In this document: positions 1 to 8,219 of the stretch, piece after piece
Position numbering within the stretch: the stretch's first letter is position 1
How the letters are laid out: the number at the start of each line of letters is the position of its first letter
Source: a virus
Virus record (IMG/VR): IMGVR_UViG_3300034107_000625
Location: 1 to 24,591 of that record
Strand: one strand, 5' to 3'
Length of the DNA: 24,591 bases
Made by a program: the position numbers and the translations under genes
The notes under the pieces: model-generated
Seen by the model: the letters and a program-made list of their open reading frames with translations, nothing else
What the model was told of the DNA's origin: nothing
The model's database searches: none

Positions 1-107
1 TTGCTATTCGCTACCTTGGCCCCCAACGCATGACCGGTGGCACTTACTCGCTTGTTGGCGGCTATTCAATCCACGTCTTTAACACTTCAGCGAGTTTGCA
101 AACATGA
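1..107 (+). CDS. C-terminal end of a glycine-rich tail-type protein (partial)
   Basis: The reading frame is open from base 3 and stops at 105-107, so only the last 34 residues are in the window. The visible end holds a GGTYSLVGGYSIHVFNTS stretch. Short Gly-Gly-Thr-Tyr/Ser beta-type repeats followed by a Tyr-Ile-His-x-Phe strand are typical of glycine-rich ends of phage tail fibre or receptor-binding proteins. That assignment is an inference from a very short fragment. Its stop overlaps the start of the next gene in an ATGA junction, which places it in the same late transcript. Confidence 0.6.
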   Translation, partial: AIRYLGPQRMTGGTYSLVGGYSIHVFNTSASLQT

Positions 108-442
108 GTTATTTTGCAAAGGTCACCGCGTTTACAGACGGCAAAGGTTTGGTTGAAGACGTTATTCGCGCAGACCAAGCGTTTATTGACACCGGTCTTG
201 TAGGCGACCCAACCGATTGGTGGGAAACGTCGTATAACACCCGTGGCAACATCTATTACATACCCGACACCGACGTACCTGACCCTGACCAATCAAAGGC
301 GCTCAGAGCCAATTACGCGGGGATTGGGTATACGCTAGACACAACCGTTGTGCAAAGCGGTGTAGTGGGTGTGTTTTACGCCCCTGACCCTGGTGCCGGT
401 TGGGTGTTGAATACGCAGACATGGTTGTGGGTAGAAGCATGA
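104..442 (+). CDS. conserved hypothetical phage protein, 112 aa (tail-region)
   Basis: The start ATG at 104 overlaps the preceding stop (ATGA), and its own stop overlaps the next gene the same way, so translation is probably coupled. The protein is acidic and rich in aromatic residues, with DWWETSYNT near residue 40, an asparagine/tyrosine/aspartate-rich centre, and a C-terminus containing paired tryptophans (GWVLNTQTWLWVEA). No signal peptide, membrane segment or catalytic motif is visible. Proteins of this look occur beside tail genes of environmental phages, so a small virion or tail-associated role is likely. I do not recognise a named family. Confidence 0.75.
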   Translation: MSYFAKVTAFTDGKGLVEDVIRADQAFIDTGLVGDPTDWWETSYNTRGNIYYIPDTDVPDPDQSKALRANYAGIGYTLDTTVVQSGVVGVFYAPDPGAGWVLNTQTWLWVEA

Positions 443-912
443 AAGTGACCTTTGACCTTGACTTTTTAAAGCCAACCTTGCAGCAGAAGATTGACGTGCT
501 GCAAGACGAACTTTTGAAAATGCCACAGGCTGACATTGTTACAACTCACGTTTTTAAAGACGGGCAATACATCCGCACGATGATTGTGCCGCCCAACACG
601 GTTATCGTGGGCGCGGCGCATAAATCACCCTATAAAGTTAGACTTGAAAAAGGTACAATTTCAGTCAACTTAGGCGATGACATCCACACCTTGACCGCAC
701 CGCTAGAGTTAGATGCGCCAGCGGGAACACGGCGTGTTGGATTGGTGGGCGATGAAGAACTTATATGGGTTGATATTTACGACAACCCTAGTGGCTGCAC
801 CGACATAGACGAAATAGAAGAACTACTTTATGTCATTCCTGAATGTGGTTTGTTAGATAAAAGATTGGCGTTGGCAAACAATAATGCTAGGCTAGTCTTA
901 ACGGAGAATTAA
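439..912 (+). CDS. cupin-like small phage protein, 157 aa
   Basis: The ATG at 439 overlaps the upstream stop in an ATGA junction. An in-frame ATG at 400 lies deep inside the previous gene and was not chosen. The middle of the protein (about residues 43-115) reads as successive beta strands: a 'THVFKDGQYIRTMIVPPNTVIVG' type segment, an AAHK turn, an 'EKGTISVNLGDD' segment and an 'APAGTRRVGLVGDEE' segment. This is the pattern of a small single-domain cupin or jelly-roll fold found in many phage genomes. The end carries NPSGCTDIDEIEELL. The usual cupin metal-binding histidine cluster is not obvious, so a structural role is as likely as an enzymatic one. Fold assignment is inference. Confidence 0.75.
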   Translation: MKVTFDLDFLKPTLQQKIDVLQDELLKMPQADIVTTHVFKDGQYIRTMIVPPNTVIVGAAHKSPYKVRLEKGTISVNLGDDIHTLTAPLELDAPAGTRRVGLVGDEELIWVDIYDNPSGCTDIDEIEELLYVIPECGLLDKRLALANNNARLVLTEN

Positions 913-913
913 C

Positions 914-1945
914 ATGGCTGGAGTTATCGTTGGGTCGGTAATTAGTGCGGGCGCGGGCTTGCTCGGTGCGGCAAACAGCGCAAGCGCGGCAAAATCGGCT
1001 GCAAAAACGCAAGCCGACGCTGCAAGAGAGTCCGGTCAACTGTCGTATCAAATTTCGCAGCAACAGCTTGCCGCGCAAAAAGAAGCGCTTGACCGGCAGA
1101 TTGCAGCCTCGGGCGCAACCGTTGACAAGCAACTGCTTGCCCAACGTGACTCGCTTGACCAACAGTTAGCTTTTCAAAAACAAGTATACGAACAACAGCG
1201 CGCAGACTTTGCGCCTTATCGCGAGTCAGGCGTTGCTAACCTTAACCAACTCAATACGTTGTTGGGTATCGGTGGCAACACAGGCGCAGCAAACTACGGT
1301 CGTTTTGCTACGGCTGATTTTACGCCCGCCAATTTTGCGGCTAACCAAGACCCAGGCTACGGTTTCCGTATGTCCGAGGGCTTAAAAGCCGTTGATCGCC
1401 AAGCCGCTGCGCGTGGCGGTTTGATTTCAGGAAATGCTCTCAAAGCCTCACAAGCGTTTGGTCAGGACATGGCGTCGCAAGAATACCAAAATGCGTTTAA
1501 CCGATTTCAAACCATCCGCGGCAATACCCTTCAGCCCTTCCAAATGGGCGCAGCAGCCGGTCAAAGTGCTGCGGCGATGCAAGGTCAAGCAAGCGCCAAC
1601 TACGGCAGCGCCGGTGGCCAAGCTATTGGGCAATTTGGTCAAGGCGCATCAGGCATCTACGGCAACGCCGGTAACGCTTTGAACACGGCGTATGGCAACT
1701 ACGGTCAAGGCACAACCGGTGTGTTAGGCGCCTACGGTACGAACGCCACCAACGCGTTGACCGGCGGTGCTAACGCTACGGCGTCAGGTATTGTCGGCGG
1801 GGCCAATGCGTTTAACCAAGGGTTAGGCGGCATCAGCAATCTTGCCAACACTTACTACGTTAATAGTTTGCTGAATAGAAGAACTCCCGCATCAACACCG
1901 TTAACCGGTTATGGTGATTTGCCACAAGACACCCGTTTCATGTGA
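914..1945 (+). CDS. internal virion / DNA-transfer (ejection) protein, Ala-Gly-Gln-rich
   Basis: This is a 343-residue protein with a GGAGA ribosome-binding site before ATG 914. The N-terminus is a short hydrophobic Gly/Ala segment (VIVGSVISAGAGLLGAANSA), followed by a Gln/Ala-rich helical region (residues about 20-105) likely to form a coiled coil. An 'ADFAPYRESG' motif then precedes 'NQLNTLLG' and a conserved block with 'FRMSEGLKAVDRQAAARGG'. The last third is low-complexity Gly/Asn/Ala/Tyr repeats. This arrangement is typical of proteins annotated as DNA-transfer or ejection proteins in P22-like and related phages, where they are injected with the genome. It is followed directly by two more probable ejection proteins, which supports the call. 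Confidence 0.75.
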   Translation: MAGVIVGSVISAGAGLLGAANSASAAKSAAKTQADAARESGQLSYQISQQQLAAQKEALDRQIAASGATVDKQLLAQRDSLDQQLAFQKQVYEQQRADFAPYRESGVANLNQLNTLLGIGGNTGAANYGRFATADFTPANFAANQDPGYGFRMSEGLKAVDRQAAARGGLISGNALKASQAFGQDMASQEYQNAFNRFQTIRGNTLQPFQMGAAAGQSAAAMQGQASANYGSAGGQAIGQFGQGASGIYGNAGNALNTAYGNYGQGTTGVLGAYGTNATNALTGGANATASGIVGGANAFNQGLGGISNLANTYYVNSLLNRRTPASTPLTGYGDLPQDTRFM

Positions 1946-1963
1946 TTGGCTAAGGATTAAATA

Positions 1964-3436
1964 ATGGCACTCGACACCAACATTGCGCTAGGCGTAAAAC
2001 CTATTGAGCAACCCAATATGCTTGCCCAAATGGGGCAGATGATGCAGTTGCGGCAAATGCAACAGGGTTATGAAAGCGAAAATGCGTTGCGTGATTTTTA
2101 CGCTCAAGGTGGAGATTTGTCTACCGCCGAGGGCAAGCGTCAATTGATGTCGCGCGCGCCCGCGGCGGGCATGAAACTTATTGGACAGCAAAGTGAGATT
2201 AGCGCCCGTGACATAAACACGGCTGAAAAATCTTTGGCTATGATGAAAAATCAAGCGGGGATGATTAGAACGCCGCAAGACGCAGCCAACTGGCTAACTT
2301 CGTTTTATAAAAATCCGCTTACACGCCCTTACGTTGAATCTATTGCGCCAATGGATCAAGCGTTAGCCGCAATCCCAAATGATCCTGCTGGACTTGAAAC
2401 TTGGTTAAAACGTTCGTCGTTAAAAGCTGATCAAATATTTACTTCTGCTGATGCAGAATTAGCGGCAAAAACGCGTATCCAAGCGGCGGGTATTAGCGCT
2501 GCACCTGGCTTTCAGCAAGCTGAAACTGCACGACAACGTTTAAAAATGGAACAAAGTGGTACTTGGACTAAAGGTATTATTGGGGATCGTGTAGTGTTGG
2601 TAAATAACCGCACCGGCGAAATAAAAGATGCGATGATGCCTGAACCTGAACCTGAACCAAGCGGTACGGTTACTGTTGGTCCTATCACTACCATACCCGA
2701 GCCAACAGGTGGTGGAGCGGCGCCAATAAACGCTTTAGCGCCTCAGCCTGCTGCGGGCGCGGCGCCTGTAACTAACGCTTTGGTACAGCCACCGGCAACG
2801 GCAACGCCTGCGCGGCAACCTTTAACTACGTTTAACCCACAAAAAGTAGCGAAAGAAACCGTTAACGCTGCTGGCGATGTTACGCAATTTAATGAACGCG
2901 GCGAAACCATACGCGTGGTGCCTAAAGCTGGTAAACCTAGCGCTGCGGTTGAAAAAGAACAAGCCGCAATACAAAAAGTACCTGAAGCAATTGCAATGAA
3001 CAACGACGCTATTCGTAAAATTGATGAGATGATTGGCGGCGTAGACGCAAGAGGCAATCCGTTAGAAGGTGCAAAAGGCCAGCCTCACCCAGGGTTAAGC
3101 AAAGCTACCGGTTTAGGCGGCGGCGTTATGCGATTCTTCTCCGGCACCGAAGGTAAAAACTTTGAAATTAGGCATAAAGAAGTTTTGTCACAAGCTTTCT
3201 TAGATGCGTTTGAAGCCCTTAAAGGCGGCGGCGCTATCACCGAGAAAGAAGGTGATAAAGCTACGGCCGCGCGCACCCGTATGGATTTGGCACAATCTAA
3301 AGAGGAATATATAACCGCCGCGCGCGAATACCAAGGTGTGCTAAAACGTGGTGTAGAGAACGCTCGAGCCCGTATGCAACGATCAGGCACAGCGCCCCCT
3401 GCGGGCGCACCGGAAGACCCATTGGGAATTAGATAA
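1964..3436 (+). CDS. putative virion ejection protein, 490 aa
   Basis: ATG 1964 is preceded by AAGGATTAAATA, a reasonable ribosome-binding site. The N-terminal 60 residues are Met/Gln-rich (QPNMLAQMGQMMQLRQMQQ), a feature of several phage internal virion proteins. The middle (about residues 225-290) is a Pro/Ala/Thr-rich linker. The last 150 residues are charged and helical, with 'GGGAITEKEGDKATAARTRM' near the end. There is no membrane segment and no recognisable enzymatic motif. Its position between the DNA-transfer-type protein and the very large ejection protein, with a TAATG junction to the latter, suggests that the three are co-expressed and enter the particle together. This matches the three-gene ejection set of P22 in position only; the family is not certain. 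Confidence 0.7.
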   Translation: MALDTNIALGVKPIEQPNMLAQMGQMMQLRQMQQGYESENALRDFYAQGGDLSTAEGKRQLMSRAPAAGMKLIGQQSEISARDINTAEKSLAMMKNQAGMIRTPQDAANWLTSFYKNPLTRPYVESIAPMDQALAAIPNDPAGLETWLKRSSLKADQIFTSADAELAAKTRIQAAGISAAPGFQQAETARQRLKMEQSGTWTKGIIGDRVVLVNNRTGEIKDAMMPEPEPEPSGTVTVGPITTIPEPTGGGAAPINALAPQPAAGAAPVTNALVQPPATATPARQPLTTFNPQKVAKETVNAAGDVTQFNERGETIRVVPKAGKPSAAVEKEQAAIQKVPEAIAMNNDAIRKIDEMIGGVDARGNPLEGAKGQPHPGLSKATGLGGGVMRFFSGTEGKNFEIRHKEVLSQAFLDAFEALKGGGAITEKEGDKATAARTRMDLAQSKEEYITAAREYQGVLKRGVENARARMQRSGTAPPAGAPEDPLGIR

Positions 3437-5961
3437 TGGCAACAATTGCTGAAGTTCGCGAAAAGTATCCGCAATATGCAGATATGCCGGACGCGGCGCT
3501 AGCCGACGCATTGCATAGCAAATTCTATGCAGATATGCCAAAAACGGATTTTTACACCAAGATTGGGTTAACGCCTAGCAATGGTATGCCCGCGCCTCGG
3601 CGAGAAGAGCCTAGCATGGCTACGCAATTTGGCCGCGCTACAGCATCCGCGCTTGATACGACCGTGGGCAGCGTTATTCCTTTTGTCGCCGGTCAAGTAG
3701 CCTACCCGTTTATCCGCGCGGCAAACGTGTTGCCTGGCGTTAATATGCCCGCCAAACGCGCTGAAGAGATTACCGGCAAAATCACCGGCGCCCTTGACCA
3801 GCCTTTTGGTAAAGCCTTTGGTGTTACTGAAACGCCCGAATACAAAGGCGAGGCCAGTAATCAAGTCATGCAGTTTATCAGCGAAAACATTAACAAGGGC
3901 GCTGATTGGGTGTCTGAAAGGACAGGTATCCCTGCGCCTGACGTTGTCAACATGGCGCAAACGCTTATGGTTGGCGCGCCTAAAGGCGTCAAGATGGCTA
4001 CGCCTTACGTCCAAGAAGGCGCGGCGGTAGTTAAAGGTGCAATTAAAGACATCCCGCCGATCAAAGCCGCCATTGAACGATCGACAGAAAAGAAAATTGC
4101 GCAAAGTTGGGAACGCGCGCCTCAGATTGAGGCTGCTCAATTAGCCCAAAAGTACGGTATTGCGCTCGACCCTGCGCTGTCAAACCCTACGGCGGGCAAT
4201 CGTTTAAAGTCGGCCATTGTTGGCGAAACAGGTTTAGATACCAAACTAGCTGTGTTCAATGAACCTAAATGGGCCGCGATTGTAAAAGACGACCTAGGGC
4301 TTGGGCAGAACAGCGTACTAGATAAGAAAGCGTTTGATAAAGCTCGCGCAGCGCCCGAAGTAGCGGGGCCCTATGAGGCCGTGCGTAACATCCCGTCGGT
4401 AGTCATCCCCGAAACAACTTTACAATCGCTTGACCGGCTGTATGTCGAGCCGTTGTACGGCGACACCGGTCAAGCTGCCAAATCCAACGCGTTTGTGGAC
4501 AAATTAAAAACTGATTTGGCACAAGGTGGCAATGGCACAAAACTGTTAGATAGCATCCGCAGTTTGCGCCAAGACGCGCAAGCTATCTATCACGCTGAGA
4601 AAGCGGGTAATCCAATTACGCCCGAGCAGCGCGCCAACGCCAACGCTAAGATGGGTGCGGCCACCGCGCTTGAAGACGCCATCACGGCTAGTCTTGAATC
4701 ACCTAAAGCGCGCAGTGATTTTAACCGCGCGCGTACGCGCATGGCGCAAATCTATGACCTAGAGTCGGCGACCAACTTTGCGACAGGTAAGGTTGACCCG
4801 TCAGTACTTGGCAAGATGGCCGCCGAGGGCAAACCCATGTCAGGTGTGGTGGGCGACCTTGCTGCAATTGCAGCAAATTATCCTGAAGTCAGTCGGTTAG
4901 GCGCAACCAACAAAACCATCCTACCGCGTATGTCACGCGCCACAGTAGGCGGCTTGGTAGGTAGTGTTGTGGGCGGCTTGGCGGGGCCTGTAGGCGCTGC
5001 TGCCGGTATGGGCATAGGCGCGCTAGGTAGCGACATTGCGGGGCGTATTTCAGCCAAACGCATGACGTCACCAAGCTACCAAGCCTCGCGGGCCATCCCT
5101 ACGGATTACCGGCCACCGGTCAATAACTTGCGCCCTGTCGAGCCTGGTCAATCCAACATTGTGCCGTTTGATCCGCGCAACGGTCCAAACTTTGTATTCC
5201 CCTCCGGCGAAACCGTGCGGATGCCTTTTGATCCCAACAGGCCTGACGCGCGTCAGCCAATGGCACAAGGTCAGGCGCCCGCACCGGTCAACGCTTTGCG
5301 TCTTGGTTTAGATCAGGCGCCTGAAGTTACGGCTAGACTGCGTGCAGAAGACGCAAGGCGCGCGCGTATGGCTCAAACGGCTGAAGCCCAAGGGTTGGCT
5401 GCTGAAGCTAGCGCCCGCGCGCCTACGCGCGGCGGTACGATTCTTGACTTGGACCCTGTAAGCGGCAAACTGACGCCAGCAAGTCAAGGCATTCGCGGTG
5501 CTACGCCCGAAACCTTCCAAAACTATATGTCATCGCTTAAAACCGCTGTTGACAAAGTAACGTCCAAGCAAACCTTTAACTTGACCGCCGCTGAAAAGAT
5601 TGCGTGGGAAAGGACCAAGTTTGACATTGCCGAGATTGACCCAGGCTTTAGAGCCTTGGGCGACAAGGCTATCGCCGAACGCATGATGGACCGTAAGTGG
5701 GTCGATGGTGCGGTTGTCAAAGCGCGAGAGCAAGCACGGGCGTTTGAAGAGATTGCCAAACGTGCAAAGACCGACGCCGATATTCGCGCCGCTCAAGCCT
5801 CACGCGAGAAAATGCTTGATGTTGCTGAGATGATGGAGGAAAATCTACGGGCGCCTCGCGCTGACGCATCACGCAAGCAACAAGGCCCCAAGACGCGCAC
5901 CGCGATTCAGAACAACATGATCACCAACCGCGCCAACCGTAATGCATTGAGGGAAGACTAA
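3436..5961 (+). CDS. large internal virion / ejection protein, 841 aa
   Basis: The gene begins in a TAATG overlap with its upstream neighbour. Residues 1-45 carry the motif 'TIAEVREKYPQYADMPDAAL', then 'LHSKFYADMP'. This N-terminal element recurs at the start of large phage virion proteins, some of which carry lytic transglycosylase domains. No transglycosylase catalytic signature could be identified here. A Gly/Ala/Val-rich hydrophobic stretch (about residues 495-530) could insert in a membrane. The C-terminal third is helical and strongly charged. Size, position before the lysis genes and the N-terminal motif support a role in genome ejection through the cell envelope. Confidence 0.72.
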   Translation: MATIAEVREKYPQYADMPDAALADALHSKFYADMPKTDFYTKIGLTPSNGMPAPRREEPSMATQFGRATASALDTTVGSVIPFVAGQVAYPFIRAANVLPGVNMPAKRAEEITGKITGALDQPFGKAFGVTETPEYKGEASNQVMQFISENINKGADWVSERTGIPAPDVVNMAQTLMVGAPKGVKMATPYVQEGAAVVKGAIKDIPPIKAAIERSTEKKIAQSWERAPQIEAAQLAQKYGIALDPALSNPTAGNRLKSAIVGETGLDTKLAVFNEPKWAAIVKDDLGLGQNSVLDKKAFDKARAAPEVAGPYEAVRNIPSVVIPETTLQSLDRLYVEPLYGDTGQAAKSNAFVDKLKTDLAQGGNGTKLLDSIRSLRQDAQAIYHAEKAGNPITPEQRANANAKMGAATALEDAITASLESPKARSDFNRARTRMAQIYDLESATNFATGKVDPSVLGKMAAEGKPMSGVVGDLAAIAANYPEVSRLGATNKTILPRMSRATVGGLVGSVVGGLAGPVGAAAGMGIGALGSDIAGRISAKRMTSPSYQASRAIPTDYRPPVNNLRPVEPGQSNIVPFDPRNGPNFVFPSGETVRMPFDPNRPDARQPMAQGQAPAPVNALRLGLDQAPEVTARLRAEDARRARMAQTAEAQGLAAEASARAPTRGGTILDLDPVSGKLTPASQGIRGATPETFQNYMSSLKTAVDKVTSKQTFNLTAAEKIAWERTKFDIAEIDPGFRALGDKAIAERMMDRKWVDGAVVKAREQARAFEEIAKRAKTDADIRAAQASREKMLDVAEMMEENLRAPRADASRKQQGPKTRTAIQNNMITNRANRNALRED

Positions 5962-6215
5962 TGGATTGGCAAAACTTCATCAACGTAGGCGCCGGTGGTT
6001 TACTTGCTATCGGCGGGTGGTTTTGTCGTCAGTTATGGGATTCGGTTAAAGAACTCAAGACTGACATCTCTGACTTGAAACTGCACGTCAGCGACGCGTA
6101 CGTCAAGAAATCCGAGATCGACACAATTAAGTCCGAGATGGACAAACGCTTTGACCGCGTTGAGATGCTGCTCGACCGCTTGTTTGATAAACTTGAAGCC
6201 AAGGCAGACAAATAA
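5961..6215 (+). CDS. small membrane/coiled-coil lysis-region protein, 84 aa
   Basis: It starts in a TAATG junction with the ejection protein and ends in another with the holin-like gene. Residues 6-26 (INVGAGGLLAIGGWFCRQLW region) form one hydrophobic segment. Residues 27-84 form a charged heptad-patterned helix (KELKTDISDLKLHVSD...), probably a coiled coil. One membrane segment plus a coiled coil in a lysis cassette resembles the XhlA-type haemolysin/holin accessory architecture, although in XhlA the membrane segment lies at the other end. A role as holin partner or membrane anchor is inferred from position and topology. Confidence 0.7.
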   Translation: MDWQNFINVGAGGLLAIGGWFCRQLWDSVKELKTDISDLKLHVSDAYVKKSEIDTIKSEMDKRFDRVEMLLDRLFDKLEAKADK

Positions 6216-6631
6216 TGTTTCCACTCATGGATATTCTTGGCATTGGCATGAAGGTGCTGGACAAGTTTTTTCCCGATCCTGAACAAAAAGCCAAAGCGCA
6301 GTTAGAGTTAATGCAGATGCAGCAGAATGGCGAACTCGCCAAGATGCAAGCTGATATGCAAGAGCAACGCGAGCTCACCAAGCGTCAAGAGAACGACATG
6401 AGGTCTGACTCATGGCTCTCCAAAAACATTCGCCCTATGACCCTTATAGCGATCCTAATAGGCTATTTTATCTTTGCCATGATGTCAGCGTTTGATCTTG
6501 ATACAAACGAGAAGTATGTTGAGTTGCTTGGGCAATGGGGAATGTTAATTATGAGCTTCTACTTTGGTGGCAGAACGCTTGAGAAGATCATCGACATGAA
6601 AAGCAAAACGTTCGAAAAGAGCGACAAGTAA
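6215..6631 (+). CDS. holin-like protein, 3TM / GTA-holin family
   Basis: This is a 138-residue protein with a short amphipathic N-terminus (DILGIGMKVLDKFFPDPEQKAKAQLELMQM), a Gln/Glu/Met-rich helical linker (residues 25-65), then 'DSWLSKNIRPMTL' leading into hydrophobic segments at about 75-92 and 107-118, and a C-terminal 'GGRTLEKI'. This order, including the S-W-L-x-K-N-I-R-P-M/L motif before the first strong membrane segment, matches the family known as 'holin of 3TMs' from gene-transfer agents and phages. Holins form lesions in the inner membrane that release or activate the endolysin. The endolysin gene lies two genes downstream in the same operon. Confidence 0.82.
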   Translation: MFPLMDILGIGMKVLDKFFPDPEQKAKAQLELMQMQQNGELAKMQADMQEQRELTKRQENDMRSDSWLSKNIRPMTLIAILIGYFIFAMMSAFDLDTNEKYVELLGQWGMLIMSFYFGGRTLEKIIDMKSKTFEKSDK

Positions 6632-7293
6632 TGGTAACGGCTAAAAAGCCTGCGGTTAAACGAGCGCCAGTAAAACGGGTTGCAAAGCCTGCGCCCGTCA
6701 AAAGCCCAGACTTTACCGATAAAGTCATTGATCTTATCAAGTGGGTGGACAGCCCGTTTAAGCTAATCTCGGTGGTGCTAATTGCATTTGTTGCGTTTGC
6801 TGGTTACTTTGCTTGGGATTCACGGCAAGTCATTCTGGGTGCAATTAGTAGCAAAAAAACAGAGTTAAAAGAACCGTTGTTGGTTGAAGCTATTGCCAAG
6901 TCTTTAATTTACGATCTGAGCGCAGACGTGGTGGTTGTTAACTCTGTCAATCTTCAGTCAAATAGCCGCACAACCATCTTGGCAATGAGCAATCAGGGTC
7001 GTGAAAAATCGCTTGAAGGCGTAATCAACGCCTTGTTTACCAGTTCGCCTGAACGCAACCGTGCAGTCATCACAATGTTTCAAGGCGAAGTAGCTTGCGA
7101 TCCGTTTGTGCCAAGCTCAAAGCTCGGTGAGTACGCTGTCAAGCATGGCGTGACGTATATGTGCCGTGGTTCCGTGCCGCCCGAACAAGGCAGGTTTGTA
7201 GGCTACATAGCGGTGGGTTTTAAGATACCGCCCAAAGACATTTCACAAGCGAAGACTCGCATTAACTTAGCAAGCACGGAGATGAGTAAATGA
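6631..7293 (+). CDS. membrane-anchored protein of the lysis cassette, unknown function
   Basis: This 220-residue protein starts in a TAATG junction after the holin-like gene and overlaps the endolysin start (ATGA). Residues 1-26 are Lys/Ala/Pro/Val-rich and strongly basic, suggesting that the N-terminus stays in the cytoplasm. One membrane segment spans about 44-61 (KLISVVLIAFVAFAGYF). Residues 85-200 form a mixed alpha/beta domain with two cysteines (C156 and C178) and 'VTYMCRGSVPPEQGRFVGYIAVGF', a pattern resembling small PAS/GAF-like sensor folds. The topology predicts a periplasmic domain, so a disulphide is possible. It is neither a typical spanin (no lipobox partner visible) nor an endolysin. 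A holin-regulating or envelope-sensing role is inference. Confidence 0.72.
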   Translation: MVTAKKPAVKRAPVKRVAKPAPVKSPDFTDKVIDLIKWVDSPFKLISVVLIAFVAFAGYFAWDSRQVILGAISSKKTELKEPLLVEAIAKSLIYDLSADVVVVNSVNLQSNSRTTILAMSNQGREKSLEGVINALFTSSPERNRAVITMFQGEVACDPFVPSSKLGEYAVKHGVTYMCRGSVPPEQGRFVGYIAVGFKIPPKDISQAKTRINLASTEMSK

Positions 7294-7802
7294 TTAGTAA
7301 TTGGCAAAAATCGTTCGAGCTGATGCTCAAGTCAGAAGGTGGTTACGTTAATAATCCCGCAGACCCTGGCGGCATGACTAACCTTGGCGTGACCAAAGCA
7401 ACTTGGGAAAACTGGGTAGGCCGTGAGTCCGATGAAGCTGAAATGCGTGGGCTAACACCGGAAAAAGTTGAGCCTCTGTACAAAAAGAAGTATTGGGATG
7501 CCGTGCGCGCTGATGATCTGCCTGTCGGGCTTGACTACCTTATGTTTGATTTTGCGGTAAACGCAGGGCCAGGGCGCGCAATCAAGCTATTGCAATCTGC
7601 CGTGGGTGTGACACCCGACGGTGGGTTTGGCCCCCTGACGCTTGCCGCTGTGCAAGCCATCGACCCTGTTGAACTGATTGAGAAGTTTAGCCAAGCCAAG
7701 GAAGACTTCTACCGCTCCCTTGGCACCTTTGCAACTTTTGGCAAAGGCTGGCTAAACCGTGTGGCTGACGTTAAAGTCAAAGCCAATTCAATGCTCGCAT
7801 AA
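7290..7802 (+). CDS. endolysin, glycoside hydrolase family 108 (N-acetylmuramidase) with peptidoglycan-binding domain
   Basis: This 170-residue protein has the GH108 signature 'SEGGYVNNPADPGG' at residues 15-28, with E16 as the expected catalytic acid, then 'TNLGVTKATW' and 'DAVRADDLPVGLDYLMFDFAVNAGPGRA'. From about residue 95 to 165 it has a PG-binding-3 type domain with 'LLQSAVGVTPDGGFGPLTLAAV'. The family cleaves the glycan backbone of peptidoglycan. There is no N-terminal signal or SAR segment, so export should depend on the holin. The start ATG overlaps the upstream stop (ATGA). It is the last gene of the rightward late block before a convergent junction. Confidence 0.93.
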   Translation: MISNWQKSFELMLKSEGGYVNNPADPGGMTNLGVTKATWENWVGRESDEAEMRGLTPEKVEPLYKKKYWDAVRADDLPVGLDYLMFDFAVNAGPGRAIKLLQSAVGVTPDGGFGPLTLAAVQAIDPVELIEKFSQAKEDFYRSLGTFATFGKGWLNRVADVKVKANSMLA

Positions 7803-7829
7803 GCACACGACGCCACAGAGGGATGTACG

Positions 7830-7871
7830 GGGGCGAGTAGCAGTCTTTAAGTCTGCGCTCGACTCGCCCCG
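7830..7871. terminator. stem-loop at the convergent junction, possible bidirectional terminator
   Basis: GGGGCGAGT (7831-7839) pairs with ACTCGCCCC (7863-7871). A smaller nested stem GCAG/CTGC lies within the loop. It sits 28 bases after the endolysin stop and 27 bases before the end of the convergent leftward operon. There is no T tract on either side, so a classical intrinsic terminator is not certain. The rest of 7803-7897 shows no gene. Confidence 0.5.
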
Positions 7872-7897
7872 TCCAGTTCGCCCCGCTTCGGTCAACA

Positions 7898-8092
7898 TTA
7901 TTGGGCCAGTTTTTTGACGCAGTATTCACAGTACCCTCCTAAAAGATCACTACAGACTTGACCGCACCCGTCGCAAATTAACTCGCGGGGAAATGGTGGC
8001 GGGGGTTTCTCGCGTGTGTTAAACAGCCACAGAAGCGCCGCTACCATCAGCGCCATCGACGCGTAGAACCACATTATTATGTCGTATACCAT
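7898..8092 (-). CDS. small membrane protein with C-terminal zinc-ribbon-like cysteines, 64 aa
   Basis: I chose the ATG at 8092 because it has a clear GGAGA ribosome-binding site about 6 bases upstream; the longer upstream in-frame extension lacks one. Residues 5-24 are a hydrophobic membrane segment. A Pro-rich hinge (KPPPPFP) follows, then C40xxC43, C47 and C55xxC58 (ICDGCGQVCSDLLGGYCEYC), a zinc-ribbon or knuckle arrangement. A membrane-tethered cytoplasmic zinc domain is expected. It is the last gene of the leftward operon and overlaps the upstream coiled-coil gene by 74 bases in another frame. Function unknown. Confidence 0.7.
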   Translation of the reverse strand: MVYDIIMWFYASMALMVAALLWLFNTREKPPPPFPRELICDGCGQVCSDLLGGYCEYCVKKLAQ

Positions 8093-8219
8093 TTCGTTTC
8101 TCCAATAGAATTTGAATATCAACCCGTAGCATAAGGTGTTGATGTTTAAGTCTAGCAATGTCATCGTCGATCTGTGCAAGGTTCTCAATGATCTGTTTGT
8201 ATACCTGGCTCTCGGTCAT
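8019..8219 (-). CDS. small coiled-coil protein, 66 aa
   Basis: The ATG at 8219 overlaps the stop of the upstream gene in an ATGA junction, the same junction type used through this operon. Residues 1-45 are a charged helix with regular hydrophobic spacing (QIIENLAQIDDDIARLKHQH), probably a coiled coil. The last 15 residues are a Gly/Ala/Ser/Val-rich tail that overlaps the next gene in a different frame. No enzymatic motif is visible. The tail may reflect selection on the overlapping gene rather than on this one. Function unknown; the coupling supports it being real. Confidence 0.58.
   Translation of the reverse strand: MTESQVYKQIIENLAQIDDDIARLKHQHLMLRVDIQILLEKRNGIRHNNVVLRVDGADGSGASVAV

Noticed and set aside
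3568-4140. 190-codon - strand frame opposite the large ejection protein
   Set aside because: It is an antisense shadow with arginine/alanine-rich composition, no start signal and no family resemblance; the + strand gene is clearly real.
7827-7890. tRNA-like hairpin region after the endolysin gene
   Set aside because: A GC-rich outer stem and an inner stem suggest a tRNA at first, but there is no T-loop GTTCRA motif in place, no proper D arm and no anticodon arm of correct size.
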